The position numbers and the translations under genes are program-made. A DNA stretch of 64,000 nt from Mesotaenium endlicherianum (Eukaryota > Streptophyta > Zygnematophyceae > Zygnematales > Mesotaeniaceae), in assembly GCA_009602735.1 (NCBI GenBank), contig WELA01013563.1, positions 1 through 64,000 of the forward strand, written 5' to 3'. The notes under the pieces were generated by a model. The model saw only the letters and a program-made list of their open reading frames with translations. It was not told the origin of the DNA and ran no database searches. Shown in pieces: positions 44,320 through 53,367 of the stretch. The stretch's first letter is position 1. Every line of letters starts with the position of its first letter.

Positions 44320-47300
44320 GTGAGATTAAAGTCATTAGAGATCAAAGGATTTAAAAGTTTTGCTGATAAAACGGTGGTGAGTTTCGACGAAGGAATTACC
44401 GGTATCATCGGCCCCAATGGTTGTGGTAAAAGTAACATCATCGATAGCATCCGTTGGGTGATCGGTGAACAGAAAATATCGGCATTGCGTAGCGAGAACC
44501 TGGAAGCGTTGGTCTTCAACGGAAGTAAAACAAGAAGTCCGAGTGGATTGGCCGAAGTGAGTCTCACTTTTGAGAATACCAAGAACCTGCTGCCCACAGA
44601 ATTCAGTACGGTAACAGTTACCCGCCGTTTTTACAAGAACGGTGAAAGCGAGTATCGTTTGAATGATGTAAGCTGCCGCCTCAAAGACATCCATAACCTT
44701 TTTCTCGATACCGGTGTAAGCACCGATAGCTATGCCATCATTGAGTTGGGCATGGTAGATGACATCATCAAAGACAAAGAGAACAGTCGGCGCCGCATGT
44801 TGGAACAGGCGGCCGGTATCACCATTTATAAAACAAGGAAGAAAGAAGCCAAGAATAAACTCGATGCAACCGAGCAGGACTTAGCGCGTATCGAGGACCT
44901 GCTTTTTGAGATCAACAACCAGTTGAAGACCCTGGAAAACCAGGCGAAGAAAGCAGAGAAGTATTACGAGATCAAAAAAGAATACAAAGAAGTATCGATA
45001 GAACTGACCAAAGCTGCACTGGAAGGCTTCAATCTTACTTACAAAGACCTGAACGAACAACAGGAGAACGAGACCAATAAAAGAATACAATTAGAAGCAG
45101 AGATCGCTACCGAAGAAGCCGCTTTGGAACAGGAAAAAGTAGGTTTCATTGAAAAAGAAAGGGCTTTGCAAAGTATGCAGCATGAGTTCAATGAATTGCT
45201 GCAACACCTGCGCAGCAAGGAAAATGAGAAGAACCTGGCTACGCAGAAGCTGCACTACCTGAAAGAAAAAGAAGGTAGCCTCAAAGATTTTCTGGAAAAA
45301 GCAGAAGGGCAACTCAAAACCATTGGAGATTCTATTGAATATACCCAGTTGCAGGTGGGCGAAGAAGAAGCCCGTTTGCAGGAACTGCAGGATAGGGTAG
45401 AGACTGCTAAAATGGACATTGAAGACAAGCGCCGCATTTTCGATGAGAAACGCAGCGGTGTGGATGCTTTGCGTGGTCGTTACCAGCAGATACAGCGCAA
45501 CCAGTTCGATGCAGAGAAAAAAGTAGCGGTTGCCGATACCTCTATACAAAACTTACAACGTGCACATGCACAACTGGCCGAAGAGCAGCAGAACCGCGCT
45601 TACCAGTTGCAGCAACTGAATACGGAATTACAAGAGAAGGAAGAAAGCCTGGAGGCTAAACGTATTGACCTGCAACAGTTGCAGGAACAACATGAGCGTA
45701 CCAAAGAACAGATACTCGAAACGCAATCACAGTTGGAAGTATTGCGCAATCAATTGGCCGAAGAGAACCGCAAGCTCGATGCCAAAAAGAACGAATATGA
45801 TCTGCTGAAAAGCCTGATCGATTCAATGGAAGGTTACCCCGAGAGCATCAAATTCCTGCACAAGAACCCCAGCTGGAATCACGCAGCGCCCATTCTTTCC
45901 GATATCATTTATGTAAAAGAAGCATACCGTGCAGCTGTTGAGAATGTGCTGGAACCTTATCTCAACTATTATGTGGTGAACAACCTGCAGGAAGGCTTGC
46001 AGGCGATTCAACTCCTCGATGAGCATAAAAAAGGCAAGGCTAATTTCTTTATGCTTGAGAAATTCGCTGCTGTCAATGTTGAAACGCACCAGCCTGCACA
46101 CACCATCAAAGCCATGGATGTGATAGAGGTAGATGCGCAATACCGCAAGCTGGCTGAATACCTGCTGGGTAATGTGTACATCGGAGAGAATGAGGAAGCG
46201 CTGAACAACAGCAATGGCGCTGTGGTGCTGGAAAAGAATGGCAAATATGTAAAAGGAAAATACACCCTTACCGGTGGTAGTGTAGGTTTGTTCGAGGGAA
46301 AGAAGATCGGCCGTGCCAAGAACCTCGAAAAACTGCATGAAGAAATCGTTGCTCAAGAAGCCGTTGTGAATGCACTTAAGGCAGATATCCAGGCCAAGCA
46401 CAATGAAGTAATTGGTTTCAATGAGCAATTGAAAGAGCATGCCATCAAGCAAACCGAGAATGAGATCAACCAACTGACCAACCAGGTATTTGCTACCCGC
46501 AACCGCATAGAGAACCTGCAGGTTGCGCAACAAAACGCCCAGCAGCGAATAGAAGAAATTGAATTGCGCAGGCAGGATGAGCAGGATGCGATTTCCGCTA
46601 CCCGCGAAGCATTGCAGCAGCTCAATGAAGCATTGCAGCATACGGGCGAAGAAATGAAAATGGTGGAGCAGGACTACCAGCAGGCTGAGCAGGAATACAA
46701 TTTTGCATCGGCGCAATACAATGAGAGCAACCTGCAACTGACGCGCCAGCAGAGCAAGATCACGACGCTGAAGCAGGAACTGGTGTTCAAGGAAAACCAG
46801 TTGAACGATCTGCACCTGCAAATCCAAAGCAATTCAACCCAACTGACAGAAGCTTCTGCCAATATCAAAGAAGGAGAGGAAGCATTGCTGGGATCGGAAG
46901 ACCTGTTGCTGGAACTGATGCGCAAGAAAGAAGCGGAAGAGCAAAAATTGAATGAAGCCGATCAATCTTATTATAACCTGCGCAACCAATTACAGGAGAA
47001 AGAAAGTGAGTTGCGCCATAAGGTGAAGAATAAAGAAGCCATCGATCATTTGGTAACTGAAATCAAGGATAAACTGAATGAATTGAAACTGCAACTGGCC
47101 GGTATGAAAGAAAGACTCAGTGTGGAATTCAAAATAGAACTCGATGAGATCCTTGACCAGGTGCGCACTACCGATGCCAGCATAGAAGAACTGCAGGCAA
47201 GTTCAGACCGGATGAAGAAGCGCCTTGAGAATATGGGCGAAGTGAACCCCACGGCTATTGAAGCATTCACTGAAATGAAGAAGCGCTATGAGTTTATCTT

Positions 47301-47841
47301 AGAGCAGAAGAACGACCTGGTTTCCGCAAAAGAAAGTTTGTTACAGACCATACAGGAAGTGGAAGCCACAGCCAACCAGCAGTTCCTGGATACCTTCAAC
47401 CAGGTACGCGAGAATTTCCAGCGCGTGTTCAAAGCCCTCTTTACAGAAGAAGATACAGCCGATATGATCCTGGTAAACCCTGAAAACCTGGCGGAAACCG
47501 GCATTGATATCATTGCCAAACCCAAAGGTAAAAGACCTTCTTCCATTACACAGTTGAGTGGAGGAGAGAAGACCCTGACCGCTACGGCTTTGCTGTTTGC
47601 TATCTACCTGATCAAACCGGCTCCGTTCTGTATCCTCGATGAGGTGGATGCGCCGCTCGATGATGCCAACGTAGGTAAGTTCACCCAGATGATCAAAAAG
47701 TTCAGCGACAATTCTCAGTTCATCATTGTTACCCACAACAAACAAACCATGGGTGCAGTAGATGTGATCTACGGTGTGACCATGCAGGAACCCGGTGTGA
47801 GTAAACTGGTGCCGGTGGACTTCAGGAGCCTTTCGAATTAA
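44320..47841 (+). CDS. smc: Chromosome segregation ATPase SMC
   Basis: Start GTG 44320 (V/M-RLKSLEIKGFKSFADKT) gives 1173 residues and the family's usual N-terminus; ATG 44290 would add ten untypical residues and overlaps a -7 box. Walker A is GPNGCGKSN (about residue 30). Two long coiled coils flank the hinge at about 510-640 (YPESIKFLHKNP to KGKYTLTGGSVGLFEGKKIGR). The C-terminal head has the signature LSGGEKTLTATALL and Walker B FCILDEVDAPLDDANV. SMC dimers with ScpAB organise and separate the chromosome. The C-terminus is normal and a strong terminator follows. Confidence 0.96.
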   Translation: MRLKSLEIKGFKSFADKTVVSFDEGITGIIGPNGCGKSNIIDSIRWVIGEQKISALRSENLEALVFNGSKTRSPSGLAEVSLTFENTKNLLPTEFSTVTVTRRFYKNGESEYRLNDVSCRLKDIHNLFLDTGVSTDSYAIIELGMVDDIIKDKENSRRRMLEQAAGITIYKTRKKEAKNKLDATEQDLARIEDLLFEINNQLKTLENQAKKAEKYYEIKKEYKEVSIELTKAALEGFNLTYKDLNEQQENETNKRIQLEAEIATEEAALEQEKVGFIEKERALQSMQHEFNELLQHLRSKENEKNLATQKLHYLKEKEGSLKDFLEKAEGQLKTIGDSIEYTQLQVGEEEARLQELQDRVETAKMDIEDKRRIFDEKRSGVDALRGRYQQIQRNQFDAEKKVAVADTSIQNLQRAHAQLAEEQQNRAYQLQQLNTELQEKEESLEAKRIDLQQLQEQHERTKEQILETQSQLEVLRNQLAEENRKLDAKKNEYDLLKSLIDSMEGYPESIKFLHKNPSWNHAAPILSDIIYVKEAYRAAVENVLEPYLNYYVVNNLQEGLQAIQLLDEHKKGKANFFMLEKFAAVNVETHQPAHTIKAMDVIEVDAQYRKLAEYLLGNVYIGENEEALNNSNGAVVLEKNGKYVKGKYTLTGGSVGLFEGKKIGRAKNLEKLHEEIVAQEAVVNALKADIQAKHNEVIGFNEQLKEHAIKQTENEINQLTNQVFATRNRIENLQVAQQNAQQRIEEIELRRQDEQDAISATREALQQLNEALQHTGEEMKMVEQDYQQAEQEYNFASAQYNESNLQLTRQQSKITTLKQELVFKENQLNDLHLQIQSNSTQLTEASANIKEGEEALLGSEDLLLELMRKKEAEEQKLNEADQSYYNLRNQLQEKESELRHKVKNKEAIDHLVTEIKDKLNELKLQLAGMKERLSVEFKIELDEILDQVRTTDASIEELQASSDRMKKRLENMGEVNPTAIEAFTEMKKRYEFILEQKNDLVSAKESLLQTIQEVEATANQQFLDTFNQVRENFQRVFKALFTEEDTADMILVNPENLAETGIDIIAKPKGKRPSSITQLSGGEKTLTATALLFAIYLIKPAPFCILDEVDAPLDDANVGKFTQMIKKFSDNSQFIIVTHNKQTMGAVDVIYGVTMQEPGVSKLVPVDFRSLSN

Positions 47842-47862
47842 GCGTAATACAACGTTTCTGAT

Positions 47863-47902
47863 AAAACAAAGAGCCGCTTTAGAAAATACGGCTCTTTGTT
47901 TT
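47863..47902 (+). terminator. Rho-independent terminator after smc
   Basis: A 14-bp perfect stem AAAACAAAGAGCCG (47863-47876) with CGGCTCTTTGTTTT (47889-47902), a 12-nt loop and a following TT run. It lies 21 bp after the smc stop. Confidence 0.9.
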
Positions 47903-47921
47903 ATTGGGCTTATGATATCAG

Positions 47922-48404
47922 GTGCGAAATAAATTAACGAAGTTTGCCATCAAAGTCCCGTCATTGTATAAAGGCATCTTCATACTCTACCTGGTTTGTT
48001 TCGGTTGTTATCTGCTCTTTACCAGGCAACCCGACTATTTCGACGGAGAAAAAATTCCGGCAACCATTCACTGGCTCAAAGACAGCGCTTCAGGCATCAA
48101 TATTCCCAAGGCCGTTTATAAAGAGGGCAATATTACTTATGCCATCGATGCCAGGTACCCATTGAGGGAATGGAAAGAAGGTGATACCTTAACGGTGATA
48201 TATGAAATTGCTAAGCCATCCCATGCCGCTGTGTACCGCTTTTGGGGATATGGCATTACATGGGGAGAACTGCTGACTTCCATTGTTTTATGTGTAGCGC
48301 TGTTCCAGGTGGCGGTTGCTATTACCAGTAACCCTACACCGGAATCACTGGTGGAACAACTGGATTACAAAGAAGAAAAAAAGCGCCGGTACAAGGAGGA
48401 ATGA
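47922..48404 (+). CDS. Membrane protein of unknown function with two TM segments (160 aa)
   Basis: GTG start at 47922. A basic N-terminus precedes TM1 (GIFILYLVCFGCYLLF, about residues 18-34). An extracytoplasmic domain of about 75 residues follows (QPDYFDGEKIPATIHWL; YKEGNITYAIDARYPLREWKEGDTLTVIYE). TM2 is at about 112-132 (ELLTSIVLCVALFQVAVAI), and the C-terminal tail is charged. The middle domain with a G-D-x-L-x-V-x-Y-E motif resembles DUF3592-type beta domains, but I cannot assign it with confidence. It starts 20 bp after the smc terminator. Confidence 0.6.
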   Translation: MRNKLTKFAIKVPSLYKGIFILYLVCFGCYLLFTRQPDYFDGEKIPATIHWLKDSASGINIPKAVYKEGNITYAIDARYPLREWKEGDTLTVIYEIAKPSHAAVYRFWGYGITWGELLTSIVLCVALFQVAVAITSNPTPESLVEQLDYKEEKKRRYKEE

Positions 48405-48467
48405 GGTTTTGTTGTATTTTTAGACTTTGTGTAATAAATACATATTAGTTAAACGATACCGATTGCT

Positions 48468-49796
48468 ATGTCAACAACCTACACAGGAGTCAAGCACAGC
48501 CTGAGTTTCTGGCAAATATGGAACATGTGTTTCGGCTTCTTCGGCATCCAGTTCGGATGGAGCCTGCAAATGGGTAACATGAGTGCCATCTATGAATACC
48601 TGGGTGCTTCCCCCGAACAGATTCCCGGATTATGGCTCGCCGCTCCCATGACCGGCTTGCTGGTACAACCCATCATCGGTTACCTGAGCGACCGTACCTG
48701 GCACCCGCGTTTAGGCCGCCGCAGGCCTTTTTTCCTGGTAGGTGCCATACTCAGCTCCCTGGCCCTGTTCATCATGCCCAATGCATCGGTGATATGGATG
48801 GCGGCAGGCATGTTGTGGATACTCGATTCCAGTATCAACATTACCATGGAACCCTTTCGCGCTTTTGTGGCCGATAACCTTGATGAGCAGCAAAGACCTT
48901 ATGGTTTTGCCATGCAAAGCATGTTCATTGGACTGGCCTCTTTTATAGCAGGATACCTGCCGCAGAAACTGGTAGAATGGTTCGGCGTATCAAGAGATAA
49001 AGCAGGCGGAGCTATTCCGCAGAACATCATGCTCTCATTTTACATCGGTGGTTTTGTATTCCTGGTAGCTGTTTTATATACTGTGTTCCGGAGCAAGGAA
49101 TACCCGCCGTCTGATCTGAACTGGCGCGCGAAAGTAAAAGAATCCAACAAAGGATTTGGCGGTGGCATCAAAGAGATCACTTCCTCCATTCTTCAAATGC
49201 CTGCTCAAATGAAAAGGCTGGCATTGGTGAACTTTATTACCTGGCCCGGGCTCTTTCTCATGTGGTTTTATTACAGCACAGGTGTAGCCGCAGAAATTTT
49301 TGGCGGTGATGCCAAAGGCAACAGCGAATTGTATACCCGTGGATTGGAATATGCCAACACCACTTCGGCCATTTTGAACCTGGTCACTTTTGCCTTTTCA
49401 TTTTCACTGCCTTTTTGGGTAAAAAAAATGGGCAAGAAATATACGCACACCGCCTGTTTGCTATTGGGTGGCCTGGGATTAATTGCAGTGAACCATATCC
49501 ATGAGCCGGCCTATCTCTATGTAGCGATGGGACTGGTAGGCATTGCCTGGGCTTCTATTTTATCTATGCCTTATTCCATGCTGGCTGGCTGTTTACCGGC
49601 CGATAAGATGGGTATTTACATGGGAGTTTTCAATTTCTTCATTGTATTGCCCGAGATCATCGCTTCATTGTTCTTTGGTAAGATCATGAATAACTTCCTT
49701 CATAACGACCGGTTGCTGGCAGTGCAGGTAGGTGGATGCATGCTATGTATTGCTGCCCTGGTATGTGCATTGGTGGTAAAAGAAAAAAAAGATTAA
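48468..49796 (+). CDS. SLC45-like MFS sugar (maltose) transporter
   Basis: A 442-residue transporter with about 12 membrane segments. The loop 2-3 signature GYLSDRTWHPRLGRRRPFFLVGAI and the NITMEPFRAFVADNLDEQQR segment match the SLC45/maltose-type MFS branch found beside amylases in Bacteroidota. It likely imports maltose or maltodextrin with protons across the inner membrane. The amylase gene starts 4 bp after its stop, so the two are translationally coupled. A LacI-type or SusR regulator is not nearby. The substrate is inferred from the family and this neighbour. Confidence 0.88.
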   Translation: MSTTYTGVKHSLSFWQIWNMCFGFFGIQFGWSLQMGNMSAIYEYLGASPEQIPGLWLAAPMTGLLVQPIIGYLSDRTWHPRLGRRRPFFLVGAILSSLALFIMPNASVIWMAAGMLWILDSSINITMEPFRAFVADNLDEQQRPYGFAMQSMFIGLASFIAGYLPQKLVEWFGVSRDKAGGAIPQNIMLSFYIGGFVFLVAVLYTVFRSKEYPPSDLNWRAKVKESNKGFGGGIKEITSSILQMPAQMKRLALVNFITWPGLFLMWFYYSTGVAAEIFGGDAKGNSELYTRGLEYANTTSAILNLVTFAFSFSLPFWVKKMGKKYTHTACLLLGGLGLIAVNHIHEPAYLYVAMGLVGIAWASILSMPYSMLAGCLPADKMGIYMGVFNFFIVLPEIIASLFFGKIMNNFLHNDRLLAVQVGGCMLCIAALVCALVVKEKKD

Positions 49797-49799
49797 AAC

Positions 49800-51677
49800 A
49801 TGTACAAGAGAAAAACAATCCTGCTGGCACTGGCCTTTGGTGCCTGCATCATTGCTTATAGTCAGGACATACAGGTATATCCCACGAACTGGTTTACCGG
49901 TATGCAATGGAATAAAGTGCAGTTGGTCGTAAAAAGCACGCACGAAGGTTTCAGCAAAGAAAAGCCCGGCATTCAATACCCCGGTGTGCAATTGGTAAAA
50001 ACGCATCAGTTAGAGAACAGCAAATACCTGGTGTTGGATCTGTCGATAGCTCCCACGGCCAAGCCTGGTATGGTGACCATTACTTTCAATGATGGCAACA
50101 ACAAACACAGTATTCAATGGCCATTGAATACCAGACGGGAAGGCAACGGTAAAAAATTTGCGCAGGGAGTTACTGCTAAAGATTTTGTTTACCTGCTCAT
50201 GCCTGACCGGTTCAGTAATGGGGATACGAAAAATGATCGCTTTGCTGATATGCGCGATACCAGTTGCGACCGAACCCAGTTACTGATGCGCCATGGTGGT
50301 GATATACAGGGCGTGACACAGCACCTCAACTACCTCAAAGAATTGGGTGTGACCACCGTGTGGATGACACCTGTAGTAGAAAATGATATGCCGCTTGAAA
50401 GAGAACCCAATGGCATGCTGAGCGGCTTTCATGGCTATTGGTTTACCGATCAGTACAAGATCGATAAACGTTACGGAGGAGAGGCAGCTTACCTGCAATT
50501 ATCAGATGCACTCCATGCCAGGGGCATGAAACTCATACAGGATGCTGTGTATAATCATATCGGTATCAAACACTGGATAGTGATGGACCCGCCGGCAAAA
50601 GACTGGATCAATCAATGGCCTGCCTATACCGGCAGCAACCACCGTGATGAAGTGGTATTTGACAGATACGGCAGCGCCAAAGACAAAAAACAAATGCTCG
50701 ACGGATGGTTTACCCCGCATTTGCCCGATGTGAACCAGCGTAATCCTTATGTAGCGAACTTTTTAATTCAGTATGCTATCTGGGCCACTGAAACATTCGG
50801 CATCGATGGCTGGAGGGTAGATACCTATAAGTATTGCGATGAAGCATTTCTCAACCGCATCAATGATGCTTTGTTGAAAGAATATCCCAACCTGACTGTG
50901 TTTGGTGAAGTGTGGTCCAACACCATCACTGGCAGCGCTTATTTTACGCGTAATAACCTGCAAGTGCCTTTCAAACACAACCTGCAGGGCGTTACAGATT
51001 TCCCGGTGAATTTTGCCATGCTGGCTACACTCAACCAGCCTTTTGGATGGACAGAAGGTGTGAACAAATTATACATGGCGCTGGCACAGGATATTTTATA
51101 CAAAGACCCGTCGAAGAATTGCATCTTTCTCGATAATCACGATATGGATCGTTTTTATTCCGTGGCAGGAGAAGATATGAATCGTTACAAGCAAGGCATT
51201 GTATTATTACTCACCCTTCGTGGCATTCCGCAATTGTATTATGGAACAGAAATATTGATGAAGAATTTAAAGAACTCCAGTGATGCGATGGTACGCTTTG
51301 ATTTTCCCGGTGGGTTTCCTGGCGACAAGGAAAATAAATTTGAAGCATCGGGCCGTTCGGAAAAAGAAAACGAAGCATTCAATTTTGTGAGCACGCTGGC
51401 GCATTATCGTCAAAATTCATCAGCGCTTACTATTGGGCATACCATGCAATACCTGCCTTTCGCTAATGGAGTGTATGTTTATTTCAGGTACAATACCAAG
51501 CAAACCATTATGTGTGTGCTCAATACCAGTGATAAGGAAGCTGCTATCGATTTTGATCAATTCCAGGAACGCACCAGGGGTTTTGCCAGGGGAAAAGACA
51601 TTTTGACTGGTCAATCGTATAGCAATCATTTCTCTGTTGCTGCCAAAGGAACCATGGTGCTTGAATTACAGCCATAA
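49800..51677 (+). CDS. Periplasmic GH13 alpha-amylase/cyclomaltodextrinase (SusA-like)
   Basis: A 625-residue GH13 enzyme with a signal peptide (MYKRKTILLALAFGACIIAYSQ). An N-terminal beta domain (about 25-120) resembles the cyclomaltodextrinase N-domain. The barrel motifs are DAVYNHIG, the nucleophile in DGWRVDTYKY, the acid/base glutamate in VFGEVW and FLDNHDMDR. A C-terminal beta domain ends the protein. It should cut maltodextrins in the periplasm and feed the MFS transporter encoded 4 bp upstream. This resembles the SusA step of starch use, but SusC/SusD are absent here. Product and linkage are inferred from family. Confidence 0.92.
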   Translation: MYKRKTILLALAFGACIIAYSQDIQVYPTNWFTGMQWNKVQLVVKSTHEGFSKEKPGIQYPGVQLVKTHQLENSKYLVLDLSIAPTAKPGMVTITFNDGNNKHSIQWPLNTRREGNGKKFAQGVTAKDFVYLLMPDRFSNGDTKNDRFADMRDTSCDRTQLLMRHGGDIQGVTQHLNYLKELGVTTVWMTPVVENDMPLEREPNGMLSGFHGYWFTDQYKIDKRYGGEAAYLQLSDALHARGMKLIQDAVYNHIGIKHWIVMDPPAKDWINQWPAYTGSNHRDEVVFDRYGSAKDKKQMLDGWFTPHLPDVNQRNPYVANFLIQYAIWATETFGIDGWRVDTYKYCDEAFLNRINDALLKEYPNLTVFGEVWSNTITGSAYFTRNNLQVPFKHNLQGVTDFPVNFAMLATLNQPFGWTEGVNKLYMALAQDILYKDPSKNCIFLDNHDMDRFYSVAGEDMNRYKQGIVLLLTLRGIPQLYYGTEILMKNLKNSSDAMVRFDFPGGFPGDKENKFEASGRSEKENEAFNFVSTLAHYRQNSSALTIGHTMQYLPFANGVYVYFRYNTKQTIMCVLNTSDKEAAIDFDQFQERTRGFARGKDILTGQSYSNHFSVAAKGTMVLELQP

Positions 51678-51709
51678 TAGTATCTTTAGAAGGCAAAATC
51701 TCCGGATAC

Positions 51710-52222
51710 ATGAACGAGGCCATTCTTTTTTCGGAAAGGCAGAAGTTCCGGCAGTGGTGGATGTGGCTGATACTTCTGCTCGTTAACGGACTCATGCTGT
51801 TTGCATTTTGCAAACAGATGGCCGGCGGAGCAACGTTGGAGAGCAAACCAACCGGCAACGGCGGCCTGATCTTCAGCGTGGTGCTTACCCTGCTGGTTAC
51901 TTTTCTTATTTCCCAGATTAGTCTCGATACTCAGGTGAGAAAAGATGGGATATATGTCCGTTTCTTCCCTTTCCGTCTTTCTTTCAAACAGTATAGTTGG
52001 ACCCAGATTACCCGGGCCTATATCCGGGAATACAACCCATTAATGGAATATGGCGGATGGGGCATGCGATATGGCTTTTTCGGCAGGGGAAGGGCATTGA
52101 ATGTGGTTGGCAATAAAGGCTTGCAACTTGAATTTACGGATGGCACCAAGCTGTTGATCGGAACACAGGAGCCTGCACAACTGGAGGCCGTTCTGCGGCA
52201 ATTAGGGCGGCTTACGGTATAA
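51710..52222 (+). CDS. Two-TM membrane protein, possibly DUF6141-like (170 aa)
   Basis: A 170-residue protein with an N-terminal ERQKFRQWWMWLILLLVNGLML segment that starts the first membrane helix, and a second helix around residues 55-75 (GGLIFSVVLTLLVTFLISQI). The cytoplasmic rest is beta-rich (VRKDGIYVRFFPFRLSF, YSWTQITRAYIREYNPL, KGLQLEFTDGTKLLIGTQEP), like a bPH/PH-type domain. The pattern recalls DUF6141, from memory only. Function is unknown. It lies 32 bp after the amylase gene on the same strand. Confidence 0.65.
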   Translation: MNEAILFSERQKFRQWWMWLILLLVNGLMLFAFCKQMAGGATLESKPTGNGGLIFSVVLTLLVTFLISQISLDTQVRKDGIYVRFFPFRLSFKQYSWTQITRAYIREYNPLMEYGGWGMRYGFFGRGRALNVVGNKGLQLEFTDGTKLLIGTQEPAQLEAVLRQLGRLTV

Positions 52223-52247
52223 AAAACTTCTTTTAAAAATACCTGTT

Positions 52248-52928
52248 ATGGAAAACGTACCTGCTTATGTCGGAATTATTTTCGGCTTAACCACCTTGCT
52301 GACTATTTACTTCTTTGCACTGGCCACCACCCAAATGCGCCTGGTACTATCTATCTTGTTCATTTGGCTGGCTGCACAAGCTGTGATCAGCATCACCGGA
52401 TTTTACTACCGGAACACCCATGCCCAACCACCGGCGTTTTTGTTGGCCACATTACCCAATGTGTTGGTGATACTAGTTTTATTTATAACGAAACGGGGAA
52501 GAACTTTTATTGATGGTATGAATCTGAAAGTGCTTACTATCCTGCACATCATCAGGATACCGGTTGAGATCGTATTGTTGTGGCTTTGCATGCATAAAGT
52601 AGTTCCGCAGATCATGACTTTTGAAGGCTGGAATTTCGACATACTATCCGGCATATCGGCGCCGTTCATTTACTATATCGCTTTCCGCAAAGAGACATAC
52701 AATAAATGGGTATTGTTGGTATGGAATATCATCTGCCTCATTTTGCTGATCAATATTGTCAGCATTGCGATTCTCTCTGCGCCATTCGCTTTCCAGCGTT
52801 TTGGGTTGGATCAACCGAATATCGCCGTACTGTATTTCCCCTATATCTGGCTTCCCGCCTGTGTGGTACCTGTGGTATTATTGTCGCACCTGGCATCCAT
52901 AAGGCTATTATTGAAAAAAAGCAAATAA
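52248..52928 (+). CDS. Polytopic membrane protein of unknown function (226 aa)
   Basis: A 226-residue protein made almost wholly of membrane helices, about seven (VGIIFGLTTLLTIYFFAL; LVLSILFIWLAAQAVISI; LPNVLVILVLFITK; ILHIIRIPVEIVLLWLCMH; ISAPFIYYIAF; WNIICLILLINIVSIAIL; IWLPACVVPVVLLSHLASI). It has a basic C-terminus. The HIIRIPVEIVLLWL segment recurs in an unnamed Bacteroidota family. No catalytic or transport motif is seen. It starts 26 bp after the DUF6141-like gene. The gap of 439 bp that follows is filled by the first cobalamin riboswitch. Confidence 0.65.
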   Translation: MENVPAYVGIIFGLTTLLTIYFFALATTQMRLVLSILFIWLAAQAVISITGFYYRNTHAQPPAFLLATLPNVLVILVLFITKRGRTFIDGMNLKVLTILHIIRIPVEIVLLWLCMHKVVPQIMTFEGWNFDILSGISAPFIYYIAFRKETYNKWVLLVWNIICLILLINIVSIAILSAPFAFQRFGLDQPNIAVLYFPYIWLPACVVPVVLLSHLASIRLLLKKSK

Positions 52929-53050
52929 AACTGACTGGATTTGTTTCTTTTAGCGAAAGCTGCGGCACATAAGCTTTTCTTACATTTTTCAACAATTGGT
53001 GCATAAGTCTGTCCGGCCATGTTAAGATTGATTTAGTAATGTTGCTATAG

Positions 53051-53251
53051 GATTGATGGTTGCGGTATAGTTGTTCTGCGTTTTACTGCATTAAAAGGGA
53101 ATCCGGTGATGAATCCGGAACTATCCCCGTAGCTGTGAACCCGACGCCCCAGCGGGCATGTATCCCTGGAATCCAATCAGCCACTGTTCCTGCCAGCAGG
53201 AATGGGAAGGCTCCCAGGGATCGGGTAAGTCAGAAGACCTGCCATAGATCC
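53051..53251 (+). ncRNA. Cobalamin riboswitch upstream of nrdB-nrdA
   Basis: The conserved core of the B12 riboswitch is clear: AAAAGGGAATCCGGTG, GAATCCGG, AACTATCCCCGTAGCTGTGA, GCCACTG, GGGAAGG and the B12 box AAGTCAGAAGACCTGCC (53227-53243). The outer helix pairs GGATTGATGG (53051-53060) with CCATAGATCC (53242-53251), 8 of 10 pairs. The nrdB ATG lies 116 nt downstream. Cobalamin binding normally turns such genes off. The expression platform between 53252 and 53367 is not obvious, apart from a short hairpin touching the start codon. Confidence 0.9.
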
Positions 53252-53349
53252 AGGAATATTGTCGTGCTTTCGGGTGAAAAGCAAGACTGGTCATCAGTTG
53301 AGGAACCTTCTTCTCTTGTAATTGACCTGTCTCCCTAACCCAAGGCATC

Positions 53350-53367
53350 AGTAATAAAAACATTACT
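53350..53367 (+). promoter_or_regulatory. Hairpin abutting the nrdB start codon
   Basis: AGTAAT (53350-53355), AAAAAC, ATTACT (53362-53367) pair perfectly and end at the base before ATG. It could gate ribosome access as part of the riboswitch output, but this is a guess. Confidence 0.35.
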
